DNA of 64,000 nucleotides, from the NCBI RefSeq assembly GCF_037975245.1, contig NC_092577.1, forward strand, positions 15,199,513-15,263,512, given 5' to 3'. The translations under genes and the position numbers were made by a program. The DNA is from Apostichopus japonicus. Taxonomy: Eukaryota; Echinodermata; Holothuroidea; Aspidochirotida; Stichopodidae. The notes beneath the pieces are model-generated. The model did not search any database. It was not told the DNA's origin and worked only from the letters and a program-made list of their open reading frames with translations. Shown here piece by piece: positions 27,601 through 42,600 of the stretch. The number at the start of each line of letters is the position of its first letter. The stretch's first letter is position 1.

Positions 27601-30600
27601 TTAATCTTCATGACGTGCAAAATGGAATGCGAGTTTATTTACAACAAAGCTCGAAATAAGTAAGTAAGTAAGTAAGTAAAACTTTATTTCATCCCAAAAG
27701 GGAAAATACAAGCTCGCATATGTACATATAAGACAAATACAAGATGATAAAGAGTAAAAAGATATAAGAATGACAAACATGAGAGTATCAGAGAATTAAA
27801 GTATAAAAGTTTAAAGGCGTGATGATAAAACAAATGAAACACCCGAATAGATATGTACAAATAAGACAAATACAAGATGATAAAGAGTAAAAAGACATAA
27901 GAATGGCAAACAAAGAGTATCAAAGAATTAAAGTATAAAAGTATAAAGGCGTGATAATATAACAAATGAACACCCGTATGGATGGCAAGAACGGGAAGAT
28001 AAAGCAGGCAACTAACGATTGAAACGGAAATTAAAGAGCTTAATGCACTGAGGGATAAAGGAAGATTTGTGTCGATTTGTTATTGCACTCGGAAGCCTCA
28101 TCCGCCCACTGCGAGATATTATTGCACTGTTGAGATTGAGAAACAATGGGTGATTCTCGTCGGCAAGGATGGCGTCGAGCTTAGACTCTATAACATTATG
28201 ATACATACACTCCATTGTGAGCTGGTCCCCACCCAGAATACGGTTAGCCTGTCTGATAACAGAATCAATGCGACTCTTATCGTAAGCAGTCACATTACCA
28301 CCCCAGCAAGTCATACAATATTTAAACACGCTACAAATGACTGAGTTATAAAATATAGTGAGGATACGACTGTCAATGTTAAATTTACCCATTCTACGGA
28401 GACAGTATAGTCTAGGGTTTACTCTCTTTACCAAATAATCTATATGCTCATGCCACGCCAGTTGATCATCAATAACAACACCAAGATATTTATAGGATGA
28501 GACTTGTTCTACGGGATTTTCTTTAATCACAACCTCTCTTGGTTGACCCTTGACCCTTCTAAAATCAATATTCATTTCCTTTGTTTTTTTTAACATTAAG
28601 TTCCAGGAAGTTCTTATCACAATAACCGACGAAATGATTAATTTCTTCCACATATTCCCTGTCATCATCCTTTTTAATCAAACCGACTAAGGCTGTATCA
28701 TCTGCAAATTTAATTAAATGGCAACTGTCAGACGAGGATCTCACATCCGACGTGTACAGAGTGAATAAAAATGGGGCTAGAACGGTTCCTTGTGGAGCAC
28801 CAGTATTTGAGTATTGGACATCTGACATACAGTTGGATGAGCTAATGTGAACATATTGAGAACGATTGGTAAGGTAGTTGAGTATCCAAAAAATGAGATC
28901 ATGTGAAATATTCATATTTAACATCTTGTCGGCCAAAACATGAGGTTGAATTGTGTTAAACGCAGATGAAAAATCAAAGAACATAATTCTGGCAGAATGA
29001 CCTGATTTAGAATGTTCAAGGTGGGAATACAATTTCTCCAAGCAATTTAAGACCGCGTCCTCTGTATTGCGATGGGCCCTATAAGCATATTGTTGAGGGT
29101 CGAGGTAGTCATCGACTAACGGCTTTATGTGCCGCAGTACAATTCGTTCACACGACTTCATCAGGACAGAAGTAAGGGCCAGAGGGCGAAGGTCATTCAT
29201 GCAGGATATGACAGCCTTTTTGGCTACTGGAATAATACAAGAGCGTTTCCATGATACGGGTATTGTTTTTGTACAGAATGAAAGATTAAAAATGTGAGTA
29301 AAAATGTCGGCAAGTTGATTGGCACAGGTTTTCAATACAATTATCCATGTTCGCGATTGGGTCAGGAAAGAACAGCACTTCTGTCCACTCACTAAGCCGA
29401 CTTGCAGTCTTTGTTATTTAGGCTTCGGTAGTTTCCTCCAAAAGTACATCCAACGATCCTTAGCCGATGGCAAGTTGTTGAGAATTAAGAACATCTATCA
29501 CTTGAGATAAATCATTAACTTACTTCATCTTTAGACTTTTGATTTATCAATTATTTTGCAGACACATGTGTACATCTTTCAAGAATATCGTGATATTTCA
29601 AGGAGAATATTCGGCAATTATGGAGGACTCACCGTCGTCCACTATAGTTATTACCGTCGTACAGCTCGATCCAATCTGTAATGGTTCATCTACGTCTGTA
29701 ATTATCACTTGAAATGTTTCCGTGTCTTCAGTAATGAAGTCGTTGATGATTACAATGTTAACATTTATTGTTCCTACCAACTTCGGTATAGTTACAAAAA
29801 TAGTCTCATCTCCTCCAAAATCGTCTCCTTGATCAGCTGTTATTGCCATGACTTGTAAAGCTGCGAGAAAATTTTACACTTGTCAATATATTCTCTTCAG
29901 ATGCAACATTTCAATTTAAATATGCAAAGAAGCTGTCATAATAATGATATCTTGGGTCCGACATATTCAATGAATTTATACAATAACGCACAATAGATCA
30001 TTCCGTCGTGTTAGGCCGTTGTCTTCATCTACATCCGTTTACAATACTGGAAAAAATAAATGTCAAACGTTCACACAACCTAATGCTGATAGGGATCGAG
30101 GCATATTCAAACTTCTAAAGATCAGAATTATTAATTATTTTGCTCGAGAAGAAACCTTTAATCGGAATGTTTAGCATAGGCAAATGCTTTAAGGTTTTCG
30201 GATTTTATCACATTGTTAAAAGCACTTACTGACTAAAATGTTCCTATCAGGTATCAAGGGCAAATTGATTCCAAGCGGGACAACAACGACACCATCACTT
30301 TCGCTGACACTGATTGCCACTTCCGGGAAACAAACATTGCCTGTTAATGAACAAGATTATAAACAAAGCAATATAATAATGCTACCAATATAACAGTAGT
30401 ACTTAAAACTAATCTGTCATTGATGGTAGATGAAGAGAGGAAAACATTATAAATAACATGAATGACAAAACGCATTCATAACTCTACAGTTCATTCCGTT
30501 CGTTTTTCGCGGAATTTATCGTCACTGAAAATCTGACTAGCCTACTTGCGATATTGCCGACACAAAATGTATGTATCTCACTCATAAATGTTATTTTCGT

Positions 30601-33600
30601 TTAATTTTCGAGCCTTACCAATGTCGTTATCTTCGATTGTAACCGTTACAGTGCTCATGGTCGGGTTGGCGACGGCATTGCCGTGAACACCAGCAATCGA
30701 AATGATAAAGTTTTCATTCATTTCGATGACGTCATCATCGAGTATTACAACATTTGAACTGCCAGCTACTTCTCCTGCTCTTATCATGACGCTTGAAGTA
30801 CTAATCTGGTAGTCCGCGTTTTCTGATGCGGTAATTTCTTCATAATGTAAAGCTGTGGGGATTCGTGGAAAAGAATATTGAAATAAAAAAAGTGATGGAT
30901 CTTTTATTCAATATATTCACTTCAGTTTCGTAACGAAGAAGCTTCGAATTTGAACTGCCTCATGTTTCGGAACCCGTTTTTAAGTCAAATTACTGACAAC
31001 GATCATGATCGTTTATTTACGTATTACATCTCTACCGGTATTTCTCGAGAACCTATTCAAATGTAAGCCAATCCATGCTATAAAAAGACTTAAACTCTTT
31101 TCTTGCTTTCAATGAATGCAAAATACAAATATTCAACAAGTTACAGAACGAAAATACGCCAAGTTCCGACTTATATCATCTTGGTAAAATTTGAATACTC
31201 ACATACAGTAACGTTCTCGAAAGACAATGGACTCGACATTTCTATTAGAATGATGGCCCTGGCATCTTCGATAACAGAAGGCGGATTGATATCAAGAGAA
31301 ATCATTGGTTGAATATCTAAGAAATAGAAAACGATAAGTAGTTGGAAATACGTGTTGCGATTTGCTATCGTAACTTATTAATCCAATCTAAAATATAACC
31401 ATTTAATTTAGTATCTCGATGTCCATAAACTAAGTATCTTGATCTTAATGTATCCTACAGTAACTTATGAAACTTTTGCTTTGGTAAATGAACTACTTTC
31501 TTCATTGAAGAGCGGGTTTCAAGTATTGTGGCAACAGCTTCAAGAAACGCTTCTGGGCGATCAATATGTGGTCATTTTACCTGAATCTGAAATTGTGTGG
31601 ACTTAATAGTCACAGTTTCATTATCATTCATGCCAAATGATATGGAGCTCAAGAATGATTTAAAGGTATTCCACTTGACTATGTAACTTGTGGTCCGCTA
31701 AAACATTTCAAACTTTGACGTCAACTATTGCCCATGTACAGACAAACTTTGTGCTTTTGGACAAAAGGAAAATAATTTCAAATGACATGAAGGTATCGAA
31801 AAGTTGTTAAGGAGTCAGTTTTATTCTTTTAATCTTCATGACGTGCAAAATGGAATGCGAGTTTATTTACAACAAAGCTCGAAATAAGTAAGTAAGTAAG
31901 TAAGTAAAACTTTATTTCATCCCAAAAGGGAAAATACAAGCTCGCATATGTACATATAAGACAAATACAAGATGATAAAGAGTAAAAAGATATAAGAATG
32001 ACAAACATGAGAGTATCAGAGAATTAAAGTATAAAAGTTTAAAGGCGTGATGATAAAACAAATGAAACACCCGAATAGATATGTACAAATAAGACAAATA
32101 CAAGATGATAAAGAGTAAAAAGACATAAGAATGGCAAACAAAGAGTATCAAAGAATTAAAGTATAAAAGTATAAAGGCGTGATAATATAACAAATGAACA
32201 CCCGTATGGATGGCAAGAACGGGAAGATAAAGCAGGCAACTAACGATTGAAACAGAAATTAAAGAGCTTAATGCACTGAGGGATAAAGGAAGATTTGTGT
32301 CGATTTGTTATTGCACTCGGAAGCCTCATCCGCCCACTGCGAGATATTATTGCACTGTTGAGATTGAGAAACAATGGGTGATTCTCGTCGGCAAGGATGG
32401 CGTCGAGCTTAGACTCTATAACATTATGATACATACACTCCATTGTGAGCTGGTCCCCACCCAGAATACGGTTAGCCTGTCTGATAACAGAATCAATGCG
32501 ACTCTTATCGTAAGCAGTCACATTACCACCCCAGCAAGTCATACAATATTTAAACACGCTACAAATGACTGAGTTATAAAATATAGTGAGGATACGACTG
32601 TCAATGTTAAATTTACCCATTCTACGGAGACAGTATAGTCTAGGGTTTACTCTCTTTACCAAATAATCTATATGCTCATGCCACGCCAGTTGATCATCAA
32701 TAACAACACCAAGATATTTATAGGATGAGACTTGTTCTACGGGATTTTCTTTAATCACAACCTCTCTTGGTTGACCCTTGACCCTTCTAAAATCAATATT
32801 CATTTCCTTTGTTTTTTTTAACATTAAGTTCCAGGAAGTTCTTATCACAATAACCGACGAAATGATTAATTTCTTCCACATATTCCCTGTCATCATCCTT
32901 TTTAATCAAACCGACTAAGGCTGTATCATCTGCAAATTTAATTAAATGGCAACTGTCAGACGAGGATCTCACATCCGACGTGTACAGAGTGAATAAAAAT
33001 GGGGCTAGAACGGTTCCTTGTGGAGCACCAGTATTTGAGTATTGGACATCTGACATACAGTTGGATGAGCTAATGTGAACATATTGAGAACGATTGGTAA
33101 GGTAGTTGAGTATCCAAAAAATGAGATCATGTGAAATATTCATATTTAACATCTTGTCGGCCAAAACATGAGGTTGAATTGTGTTAAACGCAGATGAAAA
33201 ATCAAAGAACATAATTCTGGCAGAATGACCTGATTTAGAATGTTCAAGGTGGGAATACAATTTCTCCAAGCAATTTAAGACCGCGTCCTCTGTATTGCGA
33301 TGGGCCCTATAAGCATATTGTTGAGGGTCGAGGTAGTCATCGACTAACGGCTTTATGTGCCGCAGTACAATTCGTTCACACGACTTCATCAGGACAGAAG
33401 TAAGGGCCAGAGGGCGAAGGTCATTCATGCAGGATATGACAGCCTTTTTGGCTACTGGAATAATACAAGAGCGTTTCCATGATACGGGTATTGTTTTTGT
33501 ACAGAATGAAAGATTAAAAATGTGAGTAAAAATGTCGGCAAGTTGATTGGCACAGGTTTTCAATACAATTATCCATGTTCGCGATTGGGTCAGGAAAGAA

Positions 33601-36600
33601 CAGCACTTCTGTCCACTCACTAAGCCGACTTGCAGTCTTTGTTATTTAGGCTTCGGTAGTTTCCTCCAAAAGTACATCCAACGATCCTTAGCCGATGGCA
33701 AGTTGTTGAGAATTAAGAACATCTATCACTTGAGATAAATCATTAACTTACTTCATCTTTAGACTTTTGATTTATCAATTATTTTGCAGACACATGTGTA
33801 CATCTTTCAAGAATATCGTGATATTTCAAGGAGAATATTCGGCAATTATGGAGGACTCACCGTCGTCCACTATAGTTATTACCGTCGTACAGCTCGATCC
33901 AATCTGTAATGGTTCATCTACGTCTGTAATTATCACTTGAAATGTTTCCGTGTCTTCAGTAATGAAGTCGTTGATGATTACAATGTTAACATTTATTGTT
34001 CCTACCAACTTCGGTATAGTTACAAAAATAGTCTCATCTCCTCCAAAATCGTCTCCTTGATCAGCTGTTATTGCCATGACTTGTAAAGCTGCGAGAAAAT
34101 TTTACACTTGTCAATATATTCTCTTCAGATGCAACATTTCAATTTAAATATGCAAAGAAGCTGTCATAATAATGATATCTTGGGTCCGACATATTCAATG
34201 AATTTATACAATAACGCACAATAGATCATTCCGTCGTGTTAGGCCGTTGTCTTCATCTACATCCGTTTACAATACTGGAAAAAATAAATGTCAAACGTTC
34301 ACACAACCTAATGCTGATAGGGATCGAGGCATATTCAAACTTCTAAAGATCAGAATTATTAATTATTTTGCTCGAGAAGAAACCTTTAATCGGAATGTTT
34401 AGCATAGGCAAATGCTTTAAGGTTTTCGGATTTTATCACATTGTTAAAAGCACTTACTGACTAAAATGTTCCTATCAGGTATCAAGGGCAAATTGATTCC
34501 AAGCGGGACAACAACGACACCATCACTTTCGCTGACACTGATTGCCACTTCCGGGAAACAAACATTGCCTGTTAATGAACAAGATTATAAACAAAGCAAT
34601 ATAATACTGCTACCAATATAACAGTAGTACTTAAAACTAATCTGTCATTGATGGTAGATGAAAAGAGAAAAACATTATAAGTAACATGAATGACCAAAAG
34701 CATTCATAACTCTACAGTTCATTGCGTTCATTTTTCGCGGAATTTTATCGTCACTGAAAATCTGACTAGCCTACTTGCGATATTGCCGACACAAAATGTA
34801 TGTATTTCACTCATAAATGTTATTTTCGTTTAATTTTCGAGCCTTACCAATGTCGTTATCTTCGATTGTTACCGTTACAGTGCTCATGGTCGGGTTGGCG
34901 ACGGCATTGCCGTCAACACCAGCAATCGAAATGATAAAGTTTTCATTCATTTCGACGACGTCATCATCAAATATTACAACATTTGAACTGCCAGCTACTT
35001 CTCCTGCACTTATCATGACGCTTGAAGTAATAATCTGGTAGTCCGCGTTTTCTGATGCGGTAATTTCTTCATAATGTAAAGCTGTGGGGATTCGTGGAAA
35101 AGAATATGAAACAAAAAAAAAGATGGATCTTTTATTCAATATATTCACTTCAGTTTCGTAACGAAGAAGCTTCGAATTTTAACTGCCTCATGTTTCGGAA
35201 CCATTTTTTAAGTCAAATTACTGACAACAATCATGATCGTTTATTTACTTATTACATCTCTACCGGTATTTCTCGAGAACCTATTCAAATGTAAGTTTAT
35301 CCATGCTATAAAAAGACCTGAAGCCTATTCTTGCTTTCAATGAATGCAAAATTAACAAATATTCAACAAATTACTAACAGGAAATACGCCAAGTTCCGAC
35401 TTATATCATCTTGATAAAATTTGAATACTCACATACAGTAACGTTCTCGAAAGACAATGGACTCGACATTTGTATTAGAATGATGGCGCTGGCATCTTCG
35501 ATAACAGAAGGCGGAATGATATCAAGAGAAATCATTGGTTGAATATCTAAGAATTAGAAAATGATAAGTAGTTGGAAATACGTGTTGCGATTTGCTATCT
35601 TAACTAATTAATCCAATCTAAATATAACCATTTAATTTAGTATCTCGATGTCCATCAACTAAGTATCTTGATCTTAATGTATCCTACAGTAACATATGAA
35701 ACTTTTGCTTTGGTAAATGAATTACTTTCTTCATTGAAGAGCGGGTTTGAAGTATTGTGGCAACAGTTTCAAGAAACGCTTCATGGTGATCAATATGTGG
35801 TCATTTAACCTAAATCTTGAATTGTGTGGACCTAATAGTCACAGTTTCATTATCATTCATGCCAAATGAGATAGAGCTCAATAATGGTTTAAAGGTATTC
35901 CACTTGACTATGTAACTTGTGGTCCGCTAAAACATTTCAAACTTTGTAGTTAACTATTGCCCATGTACAGACAAATTTGGTGCTATTGGACAAAAGGAAA
36001 ATAATATCAAATGCCATGAAGGGATCGAACAGTTGTTAAGGAGTCAGTTTTATTCTTTTAATCTTCATGACGTGCAAAATGGAATGCTAGTTTATTTACA
36101 ACATAGCTCGGAATTGGCCATGTTCGCGATGGGGTCAGGAAAGAACAGCACTTCTGTCCACTCACTAAGCCGACTTGCAGTCTTTGTTATTTAGGCTTCG
36201 GTAGTTTCCTCCAAAAGTACATCCAACGATCCATAGCCGATGGCAAGTTGTTGAGAATTAAGAACATCTATCACTTGAGATAAATCATTAACTTACTTCA
36301 TCTTTAGACTTTTGATTTATCAATTATTTTGCAGACACATGTGTACATCTTTCAAGAATATCGTGTGCTTTTTACGTGCAAAGAAAAACTGACACAGACC
36401 AAAGGTCAACAAAACCAAAAACAATTCCAGTCTGTTTAACAACCACCATAAACCCAACTGAAACCCACAAACAGAAATCTCTCACTCACCCACAGATGTA
36501 TACAATGTAGCGTTCAACGTGACATGAAAAGGACACGGACCCAAAGGCCAACAGAACCAAAACAATAAAGCTATACAAACCAGCCCCAAAAAGCCAACTC

Positions 36601-39600
36601 CAAACCACAAACAGAACCCCCAAACCCATATTATGTAACGAACACACAACCCCCCCCCCCCACACACCTGACAACTAACCCACTCCAAAACTTCATCCGG
36701 GGTACGCCGTCCCGATGGTAGACAACAGGCCTGCGCATTACCTGCGAAGTTTTCCCAATATGGGTCTTTTCAGGCCCCTAGCAGTGTTCCCCCTTTTCTT
36801 ACGAGGGAGCAGAGTTCTTAGCTCCTCGTCATTGATCGAGTGGACCTCCCTGTCAGGACCAGGAGGTCTACTAGCGACCATCGTGTCCGGTATAGCGGAA
36901 GCGGCTGCGTGTAGGGTTGAAGGGCCACTCGAGTCAATGAGATCAGTGGCCTGTTTCGTCTCATCAAACCAATCGGAGGACTCCTTAGCCACAACTAATA
37001 AGGCTGGAGTGCAGTCCTCCATTGGCGAGTCAGAATCTGGGCCACTTAATGCCTCTTGGACCGGTTGACTCGGGGCCCAACTAGTATCACCGATAGCGGG
37101 CGTAGCTACCGGTGAACCAGTACAAGCGGCATCCTGCGCCGCATGGCACTCCGCTAGTACCATCTCCACCGTTTTGTCCTGCTCTGCCCCAGTGGGCACG
37201 CTGGCAGTCTCGGCAAGTTCGATCAGGGGAGAGGTCGGACACGAAAGGGGGAACAAAGCCTCCACCGGGGCGCTAGTGTCGGACACTGGGGCGATGTCAG
37301 GAGCATCATGTTATACGGTGTCAGAGGCCGGGACAGGGACAGCTTCAACCACGCCCGTAGCCACTCTCACGGCGTATGAGCGGTCTGGGCATAAACGGGC
37401 GAGATGGCCCGTTTTCCCACACGAGTTACAAACGATATCCCCTTTACACTCGGCCAGGGTATGCCCAACCTGTAAACAGCGGCTACACCGCTTGTTCGGG
37501 CACAACCTGGCCTCATGCCCTTCTAGCCCACACCTCCAACAAGTGCGAGGCTGGCCCGGGTATGCAATGTGGGCCCTGTGCCCATTAGCCCACAAGGTAG
37601 AGGGGATATCGGACTTGAGTTCGATTCTAACTCGTCTAGTCCCGTCTTGACACCCTTACATTCAAGGAATTCCGGCTCCTCGTAGCCGGTCACTTTCCCA
37701 AAACGCCCCAGTGTCCGCACAACAACCTGCTCAGACATGTCCAGAGGGAGATGGAGGACTGTCACCCACACCGAACTGTCATACGGTGTGACCTTCAGTC
37801 CCTCAACTCCCTCCAACACATGGACACCTCGGACGCGGGCAGCCTCCGAGGTGAACCGATCATCAAAAACATTCATACCCCGGAGAGGTTTACGCTGAAC
37901 GCGTCAACCTCTTCAGGGACCTTTAAACCAACAGAACGCAAAACTGAAAAAAACTTGTCCGGGGAAGACCTTAGCCTCCCCGAAAAACTCAACAATACGA
38001 TTTTGCTGTCACGACGAGCCGCCATGACAGCTAGGGGTATGGCAAGCCACGCACCTACAAAAAACAAAAACCGCGCAACAAAGCCAAAACTACACTAAAC
38101 AAACTACAAACTATTGAAAGGCCAACGTAAAAAACACAAAGTGTGTGGTCAACGACAAGTGGAGAGCAGCCGAAAACACGTCCGTACTCCACGAAAGCAA
38201 ACTATCAAGAATATCGTGATATTTCAAGGAGAATATTCGGCAATTATGAAGGACTCACCGTCGTCCACTATGGTTATTACCGTCGTGCAGCTCGATCCAA
38301 TCTGTAATGGTTTATCTACGTCTGTAATTATCACTTGAAATGTTTCCGTGTCTTCAGTAATGAAGTCTTTGATGATTGCAATGTTAACATTTGTTGTTCC
38401 TACCAACATCGGAATAGTTACAAAAATAGTATCATCTCCTCCAAAATCGTCTCCTTGATCAGCTGTTATTGCCATGACTTGTAAAGCTGCGAGAAAATTT
38501 TACACTTGTCAATATATTCTCTTCAGATGCAACATTTCAATTTAAATATGCAAAGAAGCTGTCATAATAATGATATCTTGGGTCTGACATATTCAATGAA
38601 TTTATACAATAACGCACAATAGATCATTCCGTCGTGTTAGGCCGTTGTCTTCATCTACATCCGTTTACAATACTGGAAAAAATAAATGTCAAACGTTCAC
38701 ACAACCTAATGCTGATAGGGATCGAGGCATATTCAAACTTCGTTAAATCAGAATTATTATTTTGCTCGAGAAGAAACCTTTAATCGGAATGTTTAGCATA
38801 GGCAGATGCTTTATGGTTTTCGGGTTTTATCACATTGTTAAAAGCACTTACTGACTAAGATGTTCCTATCAGATATCAAGGGCAAATTGATTCCAAGCGG
38901 GACAACAACGACACCATCACTTTCGCTGACACTGATTACCACTTCCGGGAAACAAACATTGCCTGTTAATGAACAAGATTATAAACAAAGCAATATAATA
39001 ATGCTACCAATATAACAGTAGTACTTAAAACTAATCTGTCATTGATGGTAGATGAAAAGAGAAAAACATTATAAGTAACATGAATGACCAAAAGCATTCA
39101 TAACTCTACAGTTCATTGCGTTCGTTTTTCGCGGAATTTTATCGTCACTGAAAATCTGACTAGCCTGCTTGCGATATTGCCGACACAAAATGTATGTATT
39201 TCACTCATAAATGTTATTTTCGTTTAATTTTGAGCCTTACCAATGTCGTTATCTTCGATTGTTACCGTTACAGTGCTCATGGTCGGGTTGGCGACGGCAT
39301 TGCCGTCAACACCAGCAATCGAAATGATAAAGTTTTCATTCATTTCGATGACGTCATCATCGAGTATTACAACATTTGAACTGCCAGCTACTTCTCCTGC
39401 ACTTATCATGACGCTTGAAGTAATAATCTGGTAGTCCGCGTTTTCTGATGCGGTAATTTCTTCATAATGTAAAGCTGTGGGGATTCGTGGAAAAGAATAT
39501 TGAAATAAAAAAAGTGATGGATCTTTTATTCAATATATTCACTTCAGTTTCGTAACGAAGAAGCTTCGAATTTTAACTGCCTCATGTTTCGGAACCATTT

Positions 39601-42600
39601 AAGTCAAATTACTGACAACAATCATGATCGTTTATTTACTTATTACATCTCTACCGGTATTTCTCGAGAACCTATTCAAATGTAAGTTTATCCATGCTAT
39701 AAAAAGACCTGAAGCCTATTCTTGCTTTCAATGAATGCAAAATTAACAAATATTCAACAAATTACTAACAGGAAATACGCCCAAGTTCCGACTTATATCA
39801 TCTTGATAAAATTTGAATACTCACATACAGTAACGTTCTCGAAAGACAATGGACTCGACATTTGTATTAGAATGATGGCGCTGGCATCTTCGATAACAGA
39901 GGGCGGAATGATATCAAGAGAAATCATTGGTTGAATATCTAAGAATTAGAAAATGATAAGTAGTTGGAAATACGTGTTGCGTTTTGCTATCTAAACTAAT
40001 TAATCCAATCTAAATATAACCATTTAATTTAGTATCTCGATGTCCATCAACTAAGTATCTTGATCTTAACGTCTCCTACAGTAACATATGAAACTTTTGC
40101 TTTGGTAAATGAATTACTTTCTTCATTGAAGAGCGGGTTTGAAGTTTTGTGGCAACAGTTTCAAGAAACGCTTCATGGTGATCAATATGTGGTCATTTAA
40201 CCTAAATCTTGAATTGTGTGGACCTAATAGTCACAGTTTCATTATCATTCATGCCAAATGAGATAGAGCTGAATAATGGTTTAAAGGTATTCCACTTGAC
40301 TATGTAACTAATGGTCCGATAAAACATTTCAAACTTTGTAGTTAACTATTGCCCATGTACAGACAAATTTGGTGCTATTGGACAAAAGGAAAATAATATC
40401 AAATGCCATGAAGGTATCGAACAGTTGTTAAGGAGTCAGTTTTATTCTTTTAATCTTCATGACGTGCAAAATGGAATACTTTGTTATTTAGGCTTCGGTA
40501 GTTTCCTCCAAAAGTACATCCAACGATCCATAGCCGATGGCAAGTTGTTGAGAATTAAGAACATCTATCACTTGAGGTAAATCATTAACTTACTTCATCT
40601 TTAGACTTTTGATTTATCAATTATTTTGCAGACACATGTGTACATCTTTCAAAAATATCGTGATATTTCAAGGAGAATATTCGGCAATTATGGAGGACTC
40701 ACCGTCGTCCACTATGGTTATTACCGTCGTGCAGCTCGATCCAATCTGTAATGGTTCATCTACGTCTGTAATTATCACTTGAAATGTTTCCGTGTCTTCA
40801 GTAATGAAGTCGTTGATGATTACAATGTTAACATTTATTGTTCCTACCAACTTCGGTATAGTTACAAAAATAGTATCATCTCCTCCAAAATCGTCTCCTT
40901 GATCAGCTGTTATTGCCATGACTTGTAAAGCTGCGAGCAAATTTTACACTTGTCAATATATTCTCTTCAGATGCAACATTTTAATTTAAATATGCAAAGA
41001 AGCTGTCATAATGATGATATCTTGGGTCTGACATGTTCAATGAATTTATACAATAACGCACAAATAGATTATTCCGTCGTATTAGGCCGTTGTCTTCATC
41101 TACATCCGTTTACAATACTGGAAAAATGAAATGTCAAACGTTCACACAACCTAATGCTGATAGGGATCGAGGCATATTCAAACTTCGTTAAATCAGAATT
41201 ATTATTTTGCTCGAGAAGAAACCTTTAATCGGAATGTTTAGCATAGGCAGATGCTTTATGGTTTTCGGGTTTTATCACATTGTTAAAAGCACTTACTGAC
41301 TAAGATGTTCCTATCAGATATCAAGGGCAAATTGATTCCAAGCGGGACAACAACGACACCATCACTTTCGCTGACACTGATTACCACTTCCGGGAAACAA
41401 ACATTGCCTGTTAATGAACAAGATTATAAACAAAGCAATATAATAATGCTACCAATATAACAGTAGTACTTAAAACTAATCTGTCATTGATGGTAGATGA
41501 AAAGAGAAAAACATTATAAGTAACATGAATGACCAAAAGCATTCATAACTCTACAGTTCATTGCGTTCATTTTTCGCGGAATTTTATCGTCACTGAAAAT
41601 CTGACTAGCCTACTTGCGATACTGCCGACACAAAATGTATGTATTTCACTCATAAATGTTATTTTCGTTTAATTTCGAGCCTTACCAATGTCGTTATCTT
41701 CGATTGTTACCGTTACAGTGCTCATGGTCGGGTTGGCGACGGCATTGCCGTGAACACCAGCAATCGAAATGATAAAGTTTTCATTCATTTCGATGACGTC
41801 ATCATCGAGTATTACAACATTTGAACTGCCAGCTACTTCTCCTGCACTTATCATGACGCTTGAAGTAATAATCTGGTAGTCCGCGTTTTCTGATGCGGTA
41901 ATTGCTTCATAATGTAAAGCTGTGGGGATTCGTGGAAAAGAATATTGAAATACAAAAAGTGATGGATCTTTTATTCAATATATTCACTTCAGTTTCGTAA
42001 CGAAGAAGCTTCGAATTTGAACTGCCTCGTGTTTCGGAACCATTTTTTAAGTCAAATTACTGACAACAATCATGATCGTTTATTTACTTATTACATCTCT
42101 ACCGGTATTTCTCGAGAACCTATTCAAATGTAAGTTTATCCATGCTATAAAAAGACCTGAAGCCTATTCTTGCTTTCAATGAATGCAAAATTAACAAATA
42201 TTCAACAAATTACTAACAGGAAATACGCCCAAGTTCCGACTTATATCATCTTGATAAAATTTGAATACTCACATACAGTAACGTTCTCGAAAGACAATGG
42301 ACTCGACATTTCTATTAGAATGATGGCGCTGGCATCTTCGATAACAGAGGGCGGAATGATATCAAGAGAAATCATTGGTTGAATATCTAAGAATTAGAAA
42401 ATGATAAGTAGTTGGAAATACGTGTTGCGATTTGCTATCTTAACTAATTAATCCAATCTAAATATAACCATTTAATTTAGTATCTCGATGTCCATCAACT
42501 AAGTATCTTGATCTTAACGTCTCCTACAGTAACATATGAAACTTTTGCTTTGGTAAATGAATTACTTTCTTCATTGAAGAGCGGGTTTGAAGTTTTGTGG

